Source: CAZYQW01 sp964649825 (GTDB taxonomy: Bacteria; Planctomycetota; B15-G4; JADJEK01). Taken from it: DNA of 64,000 nucleotides. Made by a program: the position numbers and the translations under genes. The DNA lies in assembly GCA_964649825.1 (NCBI GenBank), contig CAZYQW010000038.1, positions 62,001 to 126,000 on the forward strand, written 5' to 3'. This document shows positions 7,847-15,790 of this stretch, in pieces. How positions within the stretch are numbered: position 1 is the stretch's first letter; each line of letters starts with the position of its first letter. The notes beneath the pieces were generated by a model. It was not told the origin of the DNA. It worked only from the letters and a program-made list of their open reading frames with translations, and did no database searches.

Positions 7847-8370
7847 CGCGAGACGGGGACAAGAACGCCGACCGTGGAGACAGCCCGCGCGTGCCGCCCA
7901 CGCGAAGCGTGAGGCCGACTCGCGATCCCGAGCCCGCCGGCGCGCGGCTCCCTCGTCGCCTGCGCGTCAGGAGCCGCTCGGAATTCGATGCCACGTTTCA
8001 AGCCGGCACGCGGGCGTCGACTCCCGCCCTCCTCGTCGTCTCGAGACACAATGGGCTCGCGTGGTCCCGCTTCGGCGTCTCGGTCGGCCGACGTTTTGGG
8101 CGCGCGCACCGGCGCAACCGTGCGCGCCGGCTCCTGCGCGAGTCGTTTCGGATCGCGCGAGCGTCGTTCCCGGCCGGCTACGACTTCATCGTCGTGCCGC
8201 GCAAAGAAGCGTTTCCCGACACGCTCGATGAGGTGCAGAGCCTCCTGATCTCGGCGGCGGAGCGCGCCGTCCAAGGACGGCCGGGACGGGGACGGCCGGG
8301 ACGGGGACGGCCGGGACCGTCGCACCACGGCGGCAGCGGCGACAGCGGCGCCCCGCGAACGTCACGATGA
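7843..8370 (+). CDS. rnpA: RNase P protein component, with added tails
   Basis: The protein subunit of RNase P helps the catalytic RNA bind precursor tRNA. The core at about residues 37-140 has the family's RLRVRSRSEFDATFQAG start and the RNR signature in GRRFGRAHRRNRARRLLRES near 86-105. The protein is 175 residues, longer than the usual 110-130. It has a charged 35-residue lead and a carboxy tail of Arg-Pro-Gly-Arg-Gly repeats encoded by a 15-base tandem repeat. The GTG at 7843 overlaps the preceding stop; a later in-frame start would trim the lead. rpmH, its classical neighbour, is absent, but yidD follows with an ATGA overlap. Confidence 0.88.
   Translation: MTRDGDKNADRGDSPRVPPTRSVRPTRDPEPAGARLPRRLRVRSRSEFDATFQAGTRASTPALLVVSRHNGLAWSRFGVSVGRRFGRAHRRNRARRLLRESFRIARASFPAGYDFIVVPRKEAFPDTLDEVQSLLISAAERAVQGRPGRGRPGRGRPGPSHHGGSGDSGAPRTSR
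8276..8318 (+). repeat. 15-base tandem repeat within rnpA, about 2.9 copies
   Basis: The unit GACGGCCGGGACGGG occurs at 8276-8290 and 8291-8305 and partly at 8306-8318. It keeps the reading frame and adds Arg-Pro-Gly-Arg-Gly to the RnpA tail. Such repeats tend to vary in copy number. Confidence 0.85.
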
Positions 8371-8585
8371 ACGTGGCCGCGCGATTCGCCATCGCGCTCG
8401 TGCGGGGGTATCAACGCACGCTGTCGCCGTTCAAGGGTCCGACCTGCCGATTCGTCCCGAGCTGCTCCCAATACACGATCGAATCGATCGAGAAGAAGGG
8501 GCTCCTCATCGGCACCTGGAAGGGGTTGACGCGGATCCTCCGCTGCCACCCCTTCGCTCGCGGCGGCTATGACCCGGTGGACTGA
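8367..8585 (+). CDS. yidD: Membrane protein insertion efficiency factor
   Basis: The 72-residue protein matches YidD: an amphipathic amino helix, then GYQRTLSPFKGPTCRFVPSCSQY and the ending HPFARGGYDPVD. The conserved cysteines and the RYxPSCS-type core (here CRFVPSCS) are intact. YidD aids YidC-dependent insertion of inner-membrane proteins. The ATG overlaps the rnpA stop. yidC normally follows in rnpA-yidD-yidC clusters but does not here; instead the last 19 bases overlap the 3' end of a convergent chaperone gene. Confidence 0.93.
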   Translation: MNVAARFAIALVRGYQRTLSPFKGPTCRFVPSCSQYTIESIEKKGLLIGTWKGLTRILRCHPFARGGYDPVD

Positions 8586-10729
8586 GACTCGTCGGAATCG
8601 GGGCGCTTCGGGAGCCGAAGGCCCAGCTTCTCGGCCAACGCCTCGTAGCTGAACCGCTGATCCGGAATCCGGTACTGCAGCCGGAACTGGGCCATCGGGT
8701 CGATCTCGCGGAGCACCGCCACCTCGGCGGTCATCCGGTCGTTGAGCGTCATCTCGGACACGTCCGGCGCCTTCTTGTCGGCGACGCGCGCGATGACGTA
8801 CACCTTGCTCTGGGGGTCGCGGGTCGAGCCGACCACGCCATCGATCTCCATGTCGAAGACGGCGACGTTTCCCTTCAGGAAGTGCGCCGGGGACGGCTCC
8901 TCGTCGCGGTAGAACGCCGTCTGCCGGTATGACTCGCGGAACCAGTCGACCTCCTTGACGTCAATACCCCGTTCCTGCGCGACCTCGGTGAACCCCGCCC
9001 CGAGGTGCGGCGCGAGCGCCGCGTCGATCTGCGGCTTCACGGCGTCCAGCTCGCGATCGATGATCTTCTGCTTCTCGGCCTCGTCGGTGACCGCGTCGGT
9101 CTCGATCTGCTTCTCGGCGATCTCGCGCGCCTCGGCCTCGATCCGCGCGACCTCCTCGGTCGCTTTCTCGCGCGCCTTCGCGCGCATCGCGTCGCTGAAC
9201 GCGGTCGCCGCCGCCTCGGCGTTCTTCGCGCCCATTTGCGCGCGCCACGCCTCGGGCAGCTTGTCCTTGATCTCGTCGAACGGCTTCGGCTCCGCGTCGA
9301 CCTTGTCCTTCATGCGGATCAGGAAGCCGTAGTGCAGGTCAGCGGTCGGAAAACGCGGATGCGCATAGCCCTCCTGGAGGAAGCGGACCGTCGATTCGAG
9401 CATGTCGTTGCCGATCCGTTCGAGCCCCTTCACCTCCTCGAGGAGGATCGGCTCGCCGAAGTCGACGTACTCGAGGCCGTACTTGCCGGCGACGGTCTTG
9501 AGGATGTCCTCCTCCTTCTCCGCTGGCTCCGACGGCTCCGCTGGCTCCACCGGCTCCTCTCGCGCGCTCTCTCCGTCCTCCGCGACGGACGATTCGTCCT
9601 CGCCCTTCTTCTCTTCCTCGGTCTTGTTCTCTTCCTCGTTCTTCTTCAGCTCCTCTTCCGCCTTCTTGCGGATCTGCGCGGCCTGGAGCTCCCGGTAGTC
9701 GGTGATCGCCTGATTGATGACGCGAGTCACCAACAGCTCGCGGACGATTTCGTCGCGGACCTCATCGAGGGGACGGTACTCGTCCGCCCCGTCTTCGTCT
9801 TCCTCGTCCTCTTCGGACTCGCTCTCTTCCTCGCCGTCGTCGTCGCCTTCACCCTCGCCGTCGTCTCCCTCGTCGTCCTCGCTCGATTCGCCCGCGTCGC
9901 CGTCTTCGTCGTCGGACTCGACCCGGTATCGTTGCTCGCGGTTGTTCTCGTAGAACCGCTGGACCTCATCGTCGCCGATGTCGCGCTGGCCCTCGGCGAG
10001 CAGGGCGCGCAGCGCCTCGGAGTCGGCGCCGTCGACGGCCAAGAGCGCGGCGTCCAGGCCGTACTTCTCCGGGCTGGAGAACTCGTTCCGCTTCGTGTTC
10101 GGATCCAGATCCTCCTCGTAGAAGCGCTTCATCTCTTCGTCGGAGACCGACGACGGATCGAGCTTCTCGGCCTCCGCCTCGTCGCTGAATGCCACGTAGT
10201 CGAGCTTGAACAGCTCGTTGTCGGACTTGAACCGCTCGTACACCTTCTCGGAGAGCAGCCGCGGATCGTCGCTCGCAAGCCCCTGGTAGAGGTCGACTCT
10301 CGCCTGCCGCTCGATCAGCTTCTCGAACTCCGGCGGAGAGATGCCGCGGGCGCGCAGCACGCGCTCGTACTCGTCGACGCTGCCCACCGGGAGAGCCTGG
10401 CGAATCAACAGGTGGAGGTGTTTCTCGGGGACGTGGATCCCCGCCTCTTCGGCGAGGGTCTCGAGCATGAGGAACCGCCAGGTCGCGTTCTGGTCCTCGT
10501 TGAAGAAGCGGTTGCGCGACTGCGACGTCCGACGGAACTGTTCGGTCGAGATCTCGACCGTTTTGCCCTTCGGCGTGACGAAGGTCCCCGCGAGGCCCCC
10601 GCTGCCTTCGTCGGTGAGCCCGCTGAGCATCGCGCCCGTGACCGTGAACGTCACCATCACGAAGATCGTGACGCCGATGTACAGCCAACGGGTCAGTTCC
10701 TTGTTCTGGCGGAAGAAACGGAACGCCAT
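8567..10729 (-). CDS. PpiD/SurA-like membrane-anchored periplasmic chaperone with acidic insert
   Basis: The 720-residue protein has one amino transmembrane helix (about residues 15-36) and a helical SurA-N-like region (about 60-210). A strongly acidic insert of nearly only D, E, G and S lies at about 271-318, followed by a lysine/glutamate-rich helical stretch (350-405) and a long carboxy part. The layout resembles PpiD, an inner-membrane folding factor. I see no clear parvulin GGDLG-type motif, so isomerase activity is doubtful. It is the last gene of the pseudopilin-led run and starts 13 bases after scpB. The acidic insert may bind calcium or mimic a disordered client. Function is inferred from architecture. 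Confidence 0.65.
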   Translation of the reverse strand: MAFRFFRQNKELTRWLYIGVTIFVMVTFTVTGAMLSGLTDEGSGGLAGTFVTPKGKTVEISTEQFRRTSQSRNRFFNEDQNATWRFLMLETLAEEAGIHVPEKHLHLLIRQALPVGSVDEYERVLRARGISPPEFEKLIERQARVDLYQGLASDDPRLLSEKVYERFKSDNELFKLDYVAFSDEAEAEKLDPSSVSDEEMKRFYEEDLDPNTKRNEFSSPEKYGLDAALLAVDGADSEALRALLAEGQRDIGDDEVQRFYENNREQRYRVESDDEDGDAGESSEDDEGDDGEGEGDDDGEEESESEEDEEDEDGADEYRPLDEVRDEIVRELLVTRVINQAITDYRELQAAQIRKKAEEELKKNEEENKTEEEKKGEDESSVAEDGESAREEPVEPAEPSEPAEKEEDILKTVAGKYGLEYVDFGEPILLEEVKGLERIGNDMLESTVRFLQEGYAHPRFPTADLHYGFLIRMKDKVDAEPKPFDEIKDKLPEAWRAQMGAKNAEAAATAFSDAMRAKAREKATEEVARIEAEAREIAEKQIETDAVTDEAEKQKIIDRELDAVKPQIDAALAPHLGAGFTEVAQERGIDVKEVDWFRESYRQTAFYRDEEPSPAHFLKGNVAVFDMEIDGVVGSTRDPQSKVYVIARVADKKAPDVSEMTLNDRMTAEVAVLREIDPMAQFRLQYRIPDQRFSYEALAEKLGLRLPKRPDSDESQSTGS

Positions 10730-10742
10730 GTGAAATCCTCGC

Positions 10743-11573
10743 TCACGGCGCCTTCAGGTCCTCGACGCGGGGCAGGTCGCGAATCGATCCGAGCCCGAAG
10801 TGGTCGAGGAACCGCTTGGTGGTGCCGTACTGAAGTGGGCGACCCGGCTGGTCGGAGCGCCCGACCACCCGGATCAACCTCCGGTCCATGAGACTCTTGA
10901 GAATCGCGCCGGACTGGACCCCACGAATGGAGTCGACGTCGGCGCGGATGATCGGTTGACGGTACGCGATGATCGCCAGGGTCTCGAGCGAGGCGGCCGA
11001 GAGCTTCTCGGGCGCCTTCATCTTCTCGAGGCGGGCGACGTGTTCTTGATACTCGGGGCGGGTGTAGAGGCGGTACCCGCCGGCGATCTCCATCACGTCG
11101 AACGAGCAGAGCCGTCCCGCGTACTCCGCCCGGAGCCGGTCGATCGATTGGCGCACGCGGCGCGGCGACAGCCCGCCGGCCGCCTGCGCGATCTTGACCG
11201 GAGTGAGGGCGTCGGAGCTCGCGAAGAGCAACGCCTCGACGATGCGGTCGAGCTCGTCGTCGGGAATCGCGGCGGCGCGCGCCGCGGCTTCGGCTTTGGC
11301 CTCTTCGTCGGCGCTCGCCTCGTGCTCGTCCCGAGCCGACTCCTCATCGACCACGACGTCATCGTCCACGACGTCGTCGACCACCGCCGCGTCGACCCCA
11401 TCATCGTCCTCGGCGACCGGAGCGTCGTCGGGCGCGTCCGGAGCGAAGGGGTCGCCCGCCCCGGCCGCCTCGCCGGCCGTTCCTTCGTGGCCAGCGGCGG
11501 CGTCGCCGGCGACGATGTTCGGCAGCGCGGCCTCTTCGGCCACGCCCGGCTCGCTGTCGCGGACTTCGTTCAT
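10743..11573 (-). CDS. scpB: SMC-Scp complex subunit ScpB with acidic amino extension
   Basis: ScpB bridges the SMC-kleisin ring used in chromosome segregation. The carboxy 175 residues have the two winged-helix domains of the family, with DELDRIVEALLFASSDALTP, then LETLAIIAYRQPIIRADVD and the closing RPLQYGTTKRFLDHFGL. The amino 100 residues are an extra, acidic, low-complexity segment (many D, A, E, V) not found in most ScpB proteins. I chose the ATG at 11573; upstream frame sequence is shadow-like. No scpA is visible in the window. It lies between a parvulin gene (98 bases upstream) and the PpiD-like gene. Confidence 0.88.
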   Translation of the reverse strand: MNEVRDSEPGVAEEAALPNIVAGDAAAGHEGTAGEAAGAGDPFAPDAPDDAPVAEDDDGVDAAVVDDVVDDDVVVDEESARDEHEASADEEAKAEAAARAAAIPDDELDRIVEALLFASSDALTPVKIAQAAGGLSPRRVRQSIDRLRAEYAGRLCSFDVMEIAGGYRLYTRPEYQEHVARLEKMKAPEKLSAASLETLAIIAYRQPIIRADVDSIRGVQSGAILKSLMDRRLIRVVGRSDQPGRPLQYGTTKRFLDHFGLGSIRDLPRVEDLKAP

Positions 11574-11671
11574 CGGTTCGGGCGTCGGAACGTGTTTCCT
11601 CGCGGTGGTTCGACCACGGCGTTCGTGGGTCTTCGCCAAACGGAGGATCGTATCACCCGACCGAAGGACCT

Positions 11672-12628
11672 TCAAGCGCCCCCGAGGCGCACGACGATCC
11701 GGTGGCGCTCGCGGGCGCGACGCTCCCACTCGATCACCTCGAACGGGTCGAGGAGCCGGTCGTTCAGCTCGCGTTCGATCTCGGCCGCCTGCTCGCGGTA
11801 CGGCCGCGGATCGGCGGCGATCCGTTGATCCAGCTTGATGAGGCGGTAGAGCCGAACGTCTCCCCGCTCCACCACCGAAATCTCCGACACGGCGCCTGGC
11901 GCGAGCCGCGCCGCCCCCTCGAGCAGGACGTGAGGGCAATCGACGGCGAGCGGTGGGAAGCGCCCCCCGGACGCGGCGGACCGGTCGACCGAATGCGTCT
12001 TCGCCAGTGCCGCGAAGTTCGCTCCTTCGGCCAGCTTGTCGACGATCTCGCGTGCTACGCGGACGTCGTCGACGACGATGAGCCGGACCAGCATCCGCTC
12101 GCGAAGCTGCGCCTCGTACCGAACGACGCGAGCGAGGAACAGCTCCTCGAGCACCTGCGTACGGACGAGGCGGCGATAGACCTCCATCGTGGTCCCGTAG
12201 CGCTCCTCGATGTAACGGCCGAAGTCGAACTCCGCTCCCCGGGCGAGCTTGAACTCATCGGACTGCGACTTCAGGATCCGGTCCAGCTCGCGGTCGAGCA
12301 CTCCGCGGTCCACTTCGACGCCGAAGCGGTCGGAGTCGGCCACGACGAGACGGCGGCGCACCGCCTGCTCGAGGGCGCCGAGCGCGAGGTTCGTGTGTGA
12401 CAAGAACAGACGCGGGAACACCTCGCTCGCGGTGACGGGAACGCCATCGAGCTCGGCCAGCACGGTCCCGCCGACGGCGGATGCGAACGCGTCGGGGCCG
12501 CCGAGGTCCCCCACGCGAAGCGGCGTCTGGGCGGCGTACGCCGCCAGCGACACGCACGCGGCCGCGAACCCCGCCGTCAGGCCGAGGTACCGTCCGCGAC
12601 GCCGCGGCGCCGGCCGACCCCACCTCAT
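11672..12628 (-). CDS. Exported parvulin-type peptidyl-prolyl isomerase
   Basis: The 318-residue protein starts MRWGRPAPRRRGRYLGLTAG and has a hydrophobic signal or anchor near residues 14-33. A SurA-N-like segment follows (AELDGVPVTASEVFPRLFL, about 58-76), then helices. A compact parvulin-like domain at about 180-275 includes FAALAKTHSVDRSAASGGRFPPLA, matching the S-x-D-x-S-x-x-x-G-G core, though the next positions deviate. It should fold exported proteins, perhaps the pseudopilins encoded upstream. The ATG at 12628 overlaps the preceding stop by four bases, so it is translationally coupled to the TPR/zinc gene. Confidence 0.75.
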   Translation of the reverse strand: MRWGRPAPRRRGRYLGLTAGFAAACVSLAAYAAQTPLRVGDLGGPDAFASAVGGTVLAELDGVPVTASEVFPRLFLSHTNLALGALEQAVRRRLVVADSDRFGVEVDRGVLDRELDRILKSQSDEFKLARGAEFDFGRYIEERYGTTMEVYRRLVRTQVLEELFLARVVRYEAQLRERMLVRLIVVDDVRVAREIVDKLAEGANFAALAKTHSVDRSAASGGRFPPLAVDCPHVLLEGAARLAPGAVSEISVVERGDVRLYRLIKLDQRIAADPRPYREQAAEIERELNDRLLDPFEVIEWERRARERHRIVVRLGGA

Positions 12629-14130
12629 TTCACGACGACGATCCGGTCGAACCCGAGCGTCTTGCACCGAGGGCACGGGACTTCTTCCTGCTGCTGGTTC
12701 GGATCGGCGGTTCCATAGAACTCGAGGATCCCCTTGCCGTAGCAGTGCGAGCAGTCGCGACGGCGCAGCGAAACCGTCTTGACGTAGTCCGTCTGCTCGG
12801 CGAAGAAGGCCATGAGGAACGCGCCCTTTTCCTTGACGGCGGCGCCCTTCCACCAGTCCTCCGGCGTCGGCGGGACGTCGGCGACCACGCCGATCACCTT
12901 CTTCTCCTGTTTCTTCTCGTTCCGTTGCGCCGCCTTCTCCTTCAGACGCTCGGCGATCTTCTCCTCCAGCGTCTTGGGTTTGTCCGACTTGGCGTCCGGG
13001 CCGTCTTTGTGGTCGTCCTCCTCGGCCACCATCTTCTCGTAGCCTTCCTTCGCCTTCTCCCGCAGGATGAACGTCCCCCCTCCGTACGACATCACGACCG
13101 GAGAACCGGAGCTGCCGCGCGCCGCCCAGAGCTCGTCGACCTGATCCTCGGTGATGCCGTAGAGCGCGGCGAGCTTGAGCTGCACGTCCTCGTACGCCTG
13201 CGACTTCGCCCAGTTCATGCCGTCCGCGAGCTCGACCTCGGGATCACGACCCTTCTCCTCGGCCAGGCGCCGGAGGAACGAGAAGAAGTCGACGCGGATC
13301 GTCGTCATGATCTCATCGCGCTGCGCGGCGAGGATCAGCTTCTTCTCGCGCTGGACGTCCTTCAGTTGGACCGACGACGGGTACTTGGACTCGAAGTCGA
13401 GCGCGCTCTCGAGCGCCGGCTTGAACGCGCCGCGGTAGCGGAGCGAACGGATCGTCTGGAGCTGGGCGGTCTCCTCCGCCTCCTTCTCCTTCGCGTCGAG
13501 AAGCTTCATCTTCGCGTCGATGACGCCCTTCTTCGAGAAGTTCGGGTCGAGTTCGAGCGCGCGCTGGAACTGCGTCCGGGCCTGGTCGAAGAGCGTGAGC
13601 GACTCCGCGACGAGACCGAGGTTGTAGTAGTCGACGGCGCGCTGCGGCGGAGCCTCGGCCTTCTTGCGCTCGAACACGTTGGCCGGGTTGTCGATCTCGA
13701 GCGCGTCGACCATGACCGGCGAGACGCTGACGATCGACTCCAGCGGGACCGGGGTGACGTTGCCGCGCTTGACCAGGAGGAGCTTCCCTTCCTCGCGTCC
13801 GCCGTCGAGCCCGATGATGATGCCGGTCGCGGTCCGCACCTGCAGCGCCTCGACCTGGATCGGTGGGAGGTCGTCGCCGATGTACCCGTAGAGGCGCTTC
13901 ACCGCTTCGATGTCCTCGTTGCGGATCTGATGCCAGCGGAGCGGGAGGCGCCCGCCGTTGTCATCGCGCTTCAAGGTGAGCCCGGAGGCCTCATCGAAGT
14001 GGAGGATCTCGCCCGAGATCTCGGCTCCGGTCACGAGCTGCAGCTTGACGCGCTTGTTCTCCGCCGCGTGCACCGGCACGGTCGCGGCGAGAAGGACGGC
14101 GACGATCCAGCGGCTTCGTGCGATTGTCAT
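12625..14130 (-). CDS. Exported TPR protein with carboxy DnaJ-like zinc cluster
   Basis: The 501-residue protein has a signal peptide (MTIARSRWIVAVLLAATVPVHA). Two beta-rich segments follow at about residues 28-75 and 95-140 (KLQLVTGAEISGEI and TATGIIIGLDGG), possibly small SH3- or Sm-like barrels. A TPR pair near 168-200 has YYNLGLVAESLTLFDQARTQF. A charged helical region runs 200-450. The tail has two CxxC pairs, Cys460/463 (CSHCYGKG) and Cys486/489 (CPRC), like half a DnaJ zinc finger. ATG 14130 follows AAGGTGAG; the gene is eight bases after the GspI-like gene. It may be an assembly factor for the pseudopilus, but its function is unknown. Confidence 0.65.
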   Translation of the reverse strand: MTIARSRWIVAVLLAATVPVHAAENKRVKLQLVTGAEISGEILHFDEASGLTLKRDDNGGRLPLRWHQIRNEDIEAVKRLYGYIGDDLPPIQVEALQVRTATGIIIGLDGGREEGKLLLVKRGNVTPVPLESIVSVSPVMVDALEIDNPANVFERKKAEAPPQRAVDYYNLGLVAESLTLFDQARTQFQRALELDPNFSKKGVIDAKMKLLDAKEKEAEETAQLQTIRSLRYRGAFKPALESALDFESKYPSSVQLKDVQREKKLILAAQRDEIMTTIRVDFFSFLRRLAEEKGRDPEVELADGMNWAKSQAYEDVQLKLAALYGITEDQVDELWAARGSSGSPVVMSYGGGTFILREKAKEGYEKMVAEEDDHKDGPDAKSDKPKTLEEKIAERLKEKAAQRNEKKQEKKVIGVVADVPPTPEDWWKGAAVKEKGAFLMAFFAEQTDYVKTVSLRRRDCSHCYGKGILEFYGTADPNQQQEEVPCPRCKTLGFDRIVVVK

Positions 14131-14138
14131 GAGTCGAC

Positions 14139-14651
14139 TCACCTTCCGTTCTCTGCGTCCGCGCCGGGGACGGTCGTCTGCACCGGGCCCTGGCCGGTCT
14201 TTGCCCTCCGGATCAGGAGCTCGGGGCTCGTACGTGGGCGGCAGAAGAGCGTGAACGTTTCGCCCTTCTCTTTTCCCACGTCCACCATGAAAACACGAAT
14301 ATGGGCCAGGACGCCACCGTCCAAACCGTGCTCCACGTCCGGTATCAGCTCCGCGGAGTAGAAGTAACCAGGATACCCCTCGATCGGCACTTTCTCGAGC
14401 GTCGGCAGCACGGCGTCGTCTGCCGCGGTCGCGGCCAGCTCGACGAACATCTCCGAGACTCGCGACCGAATGTCCTCCGACGCCTGCGCCACCACCGAGT
14501 TCCGAACGGCCGTGTGGTGCATCGCCAGGCCGCTCGCGAACAGACCGATCACGCCGACCACTCCGGCCATGAAGATGATCAGCGCGGCCATCACCTCGAG
14601 GAGCGTAAAACCGCGATCTGCGCAGAATGGTTTCCTCACTCGCCGGATCAC
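14139..14651 (-). CDS. GspI/PilV-like minor pseudopilin
   Basis: The 170-residue protein carries a type IV prepilin signal, ADRG/FTLLEV, with the cleavage glycine at residue 14, Phe at +1 and Glu at +5 (residue 19). A hydrophobic helix of about 22 residues follows. The remaining part is a small alpha/beta domain ending in a flexible, charged tail. Minor pseudopilins of this type cap the pseudopilus together with GspJ and GspK, whose homologues lie immediately upstream. The GTG start at 14651 overlaps the GspJ-like stop (GTGA). Confidence 0.82.
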   Translation of the reverse strand: MIRRVRKPFCADRGFTLLEVMAALIIFMAGVVGVIGLFASGLAMHHTAVRNSVVAQASEDIRSRVSEMFVELAATAADDAVLPTLEKVPIEGYPGYFYSAELIPDVEHGLDGGVLAHIRVFMVDVGKEKGETFTLFCRPRTSPELLIRRAKTGQGPVQTTVPGADAENGR

Positions 14652-15790
14652 GGGTCGTTCCAGTCCTCCCGGTAGACCGGGATGTCGATCGTCCGTTGAA
14701 AGGTCTCGCCGACGTGCACGCGCGCGCCCGCCGCGTGGCCCAGGGCCGCGGTACCACGCTGCCCGCGTTCGACGACGAGTTGATTCTCGACGATCCGCTT
14801 CCACTTCATCCACTCGCCGTCGACCTTGACGAACGGGTACGGCGACTTCGCATCGATCGAGCGCACCGAGTCGAGACGGAGCATCGTCGCCGACGCAGGG
14901 ACCGGCTCGAGGAGGTGCGGCACGTACGCCTCGTCCTGGTCCCGCTCGAGCACGAGCGTGGCGCGGATGCGGCGCGGGAAGACGTCGTCGTGCGTGTGCG
15001 CGAGGGAGCTCTCGTCCTTGGCCAGCAGGAACCGGTTGTGACCGATCTCGTCCAGCAGCGTCGCGCGCGTCGAGTCCCACACGTTCAACGGTCCGGTCGC
15101 GGTGTTCGGCGCCTCGTCGAAGCTCCGCGTGTCGCGCGACCACAACTCGAAGCCGAGAAAAAGCACGTTGTCCGCGAGCGGGACCGCGGCGTCGAGGAGC
15201 TTCGCGGGCTGCTCGAACCACGTCGATCGAAAGAGCGACGTCTCTCCGCCGACCGGCGTCTGGAACATCCGATACAGGGTGAGGAGCGACGTGTCCTGGT
15301 CCTTCCCGGGGACGCGAACCGAACCGTACGCGATCTCGGCGAGCCCACCCGGGGCTCCGACGAACGAGGAGCGCACGCCGACGTCGGACGTCACGCCCTG
15401 CCCGCCGACGGCGTCGCCCGCGCGGCGGATCGTGTCGTCGAACCGTTCCTCGGGACAGGATCGCACGAAGCGCAGGCGCTGGAGCAACGTCTCCTCGACG
15501 TCGTCCTGGTTCATGTCGAACAGGCCATAGTCGGCGAGCAGGCGAATCGGCGGGTCGGTCGCTCCGAGCGGGTTGTCGGCGCGGATCATGCGCAGGTCGC
15601 GCGCGATCTCGTCCAGCAGCGCGGTCCCCTTCTCGAGCGCTTGCCGGTTCCCCTCACCCATGCGCCACACGTCGAGCCCGCCCTTGACGATCTGGAACAG
15701 CATGCCGGCGAGGACCGCGAAGATCGCGATCGCCGTCATCAGCTCGATGAGCGTGAAACCGCGCGTGCTCGTCGTCCGGACCGTGCTCAC
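14648..15790 (-). CDS. GspJ-like minor pseudopilin with carboxy repeat module
   Basis: The 380-residue protein has a prepilin signal (STRG/FTLIELM, Gly11 at -1, Glu16 at +5) and a following hydrophobic helix. GspJ proteins are usually near 200 residues, so this one is nearly double. The extra length includes residues 301-364, which hold one copy of the VDGE...RGxRGT...HAAGAxV module that recurs in the neighbouring GspK-like protein. The GTG at 15790 is preceded by GAGGAG and overlaps the GspK-like stop. It should join GspI and GspK at the tip of the fibre. Confidence 0.82.
   Translation of the reverse strand: MSTVRTTSTRGFTLIELMTAIAIFAVLAGMLFQIVKGGLDVWRMGEGNRQALEKGTALLDEIARDLRMIRADNPLGATDPPIRLLADYGLFDMNQDDVEETLLQRLRFVRSCPEERFDDTIRRAGDAVGGQGVTSDVGVRSSFVGAPGGLAEIAYGSVRVPGKDQDTSLLTLYRMFQTPVGGETSLFRSTWFEQPAKLLDAAVPLADNVLFLGFELWSRDTRSFDEAPNTATGPLNVWDSTRATLLDEIGHNRFLLAKDESSLAHTHDDVFPRRIRATLVLERDQDEAYVPHLLEPVPASATMLRLDSVRSIDAKSPYPFVKVDGEWMKWKRIVENQLVVERGQRGTAALGHAAGARVHVGETFQRTIDIPVYREDWNDP
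14699..14890 (-). repeat. VDGE/RGxRGT protein module, copy 7 (in GspJ-like protein)
   Basis: Residues 301-364 of the GspJ-like protein read TMLRLDSVRS, then FVKVDGEWMKWKRI and QLVVERGQRGTAALGHAAGA, followed by VHV. The order of these pieces matches the six copies in the GspK-like protein next door. Confidence 0.7.
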
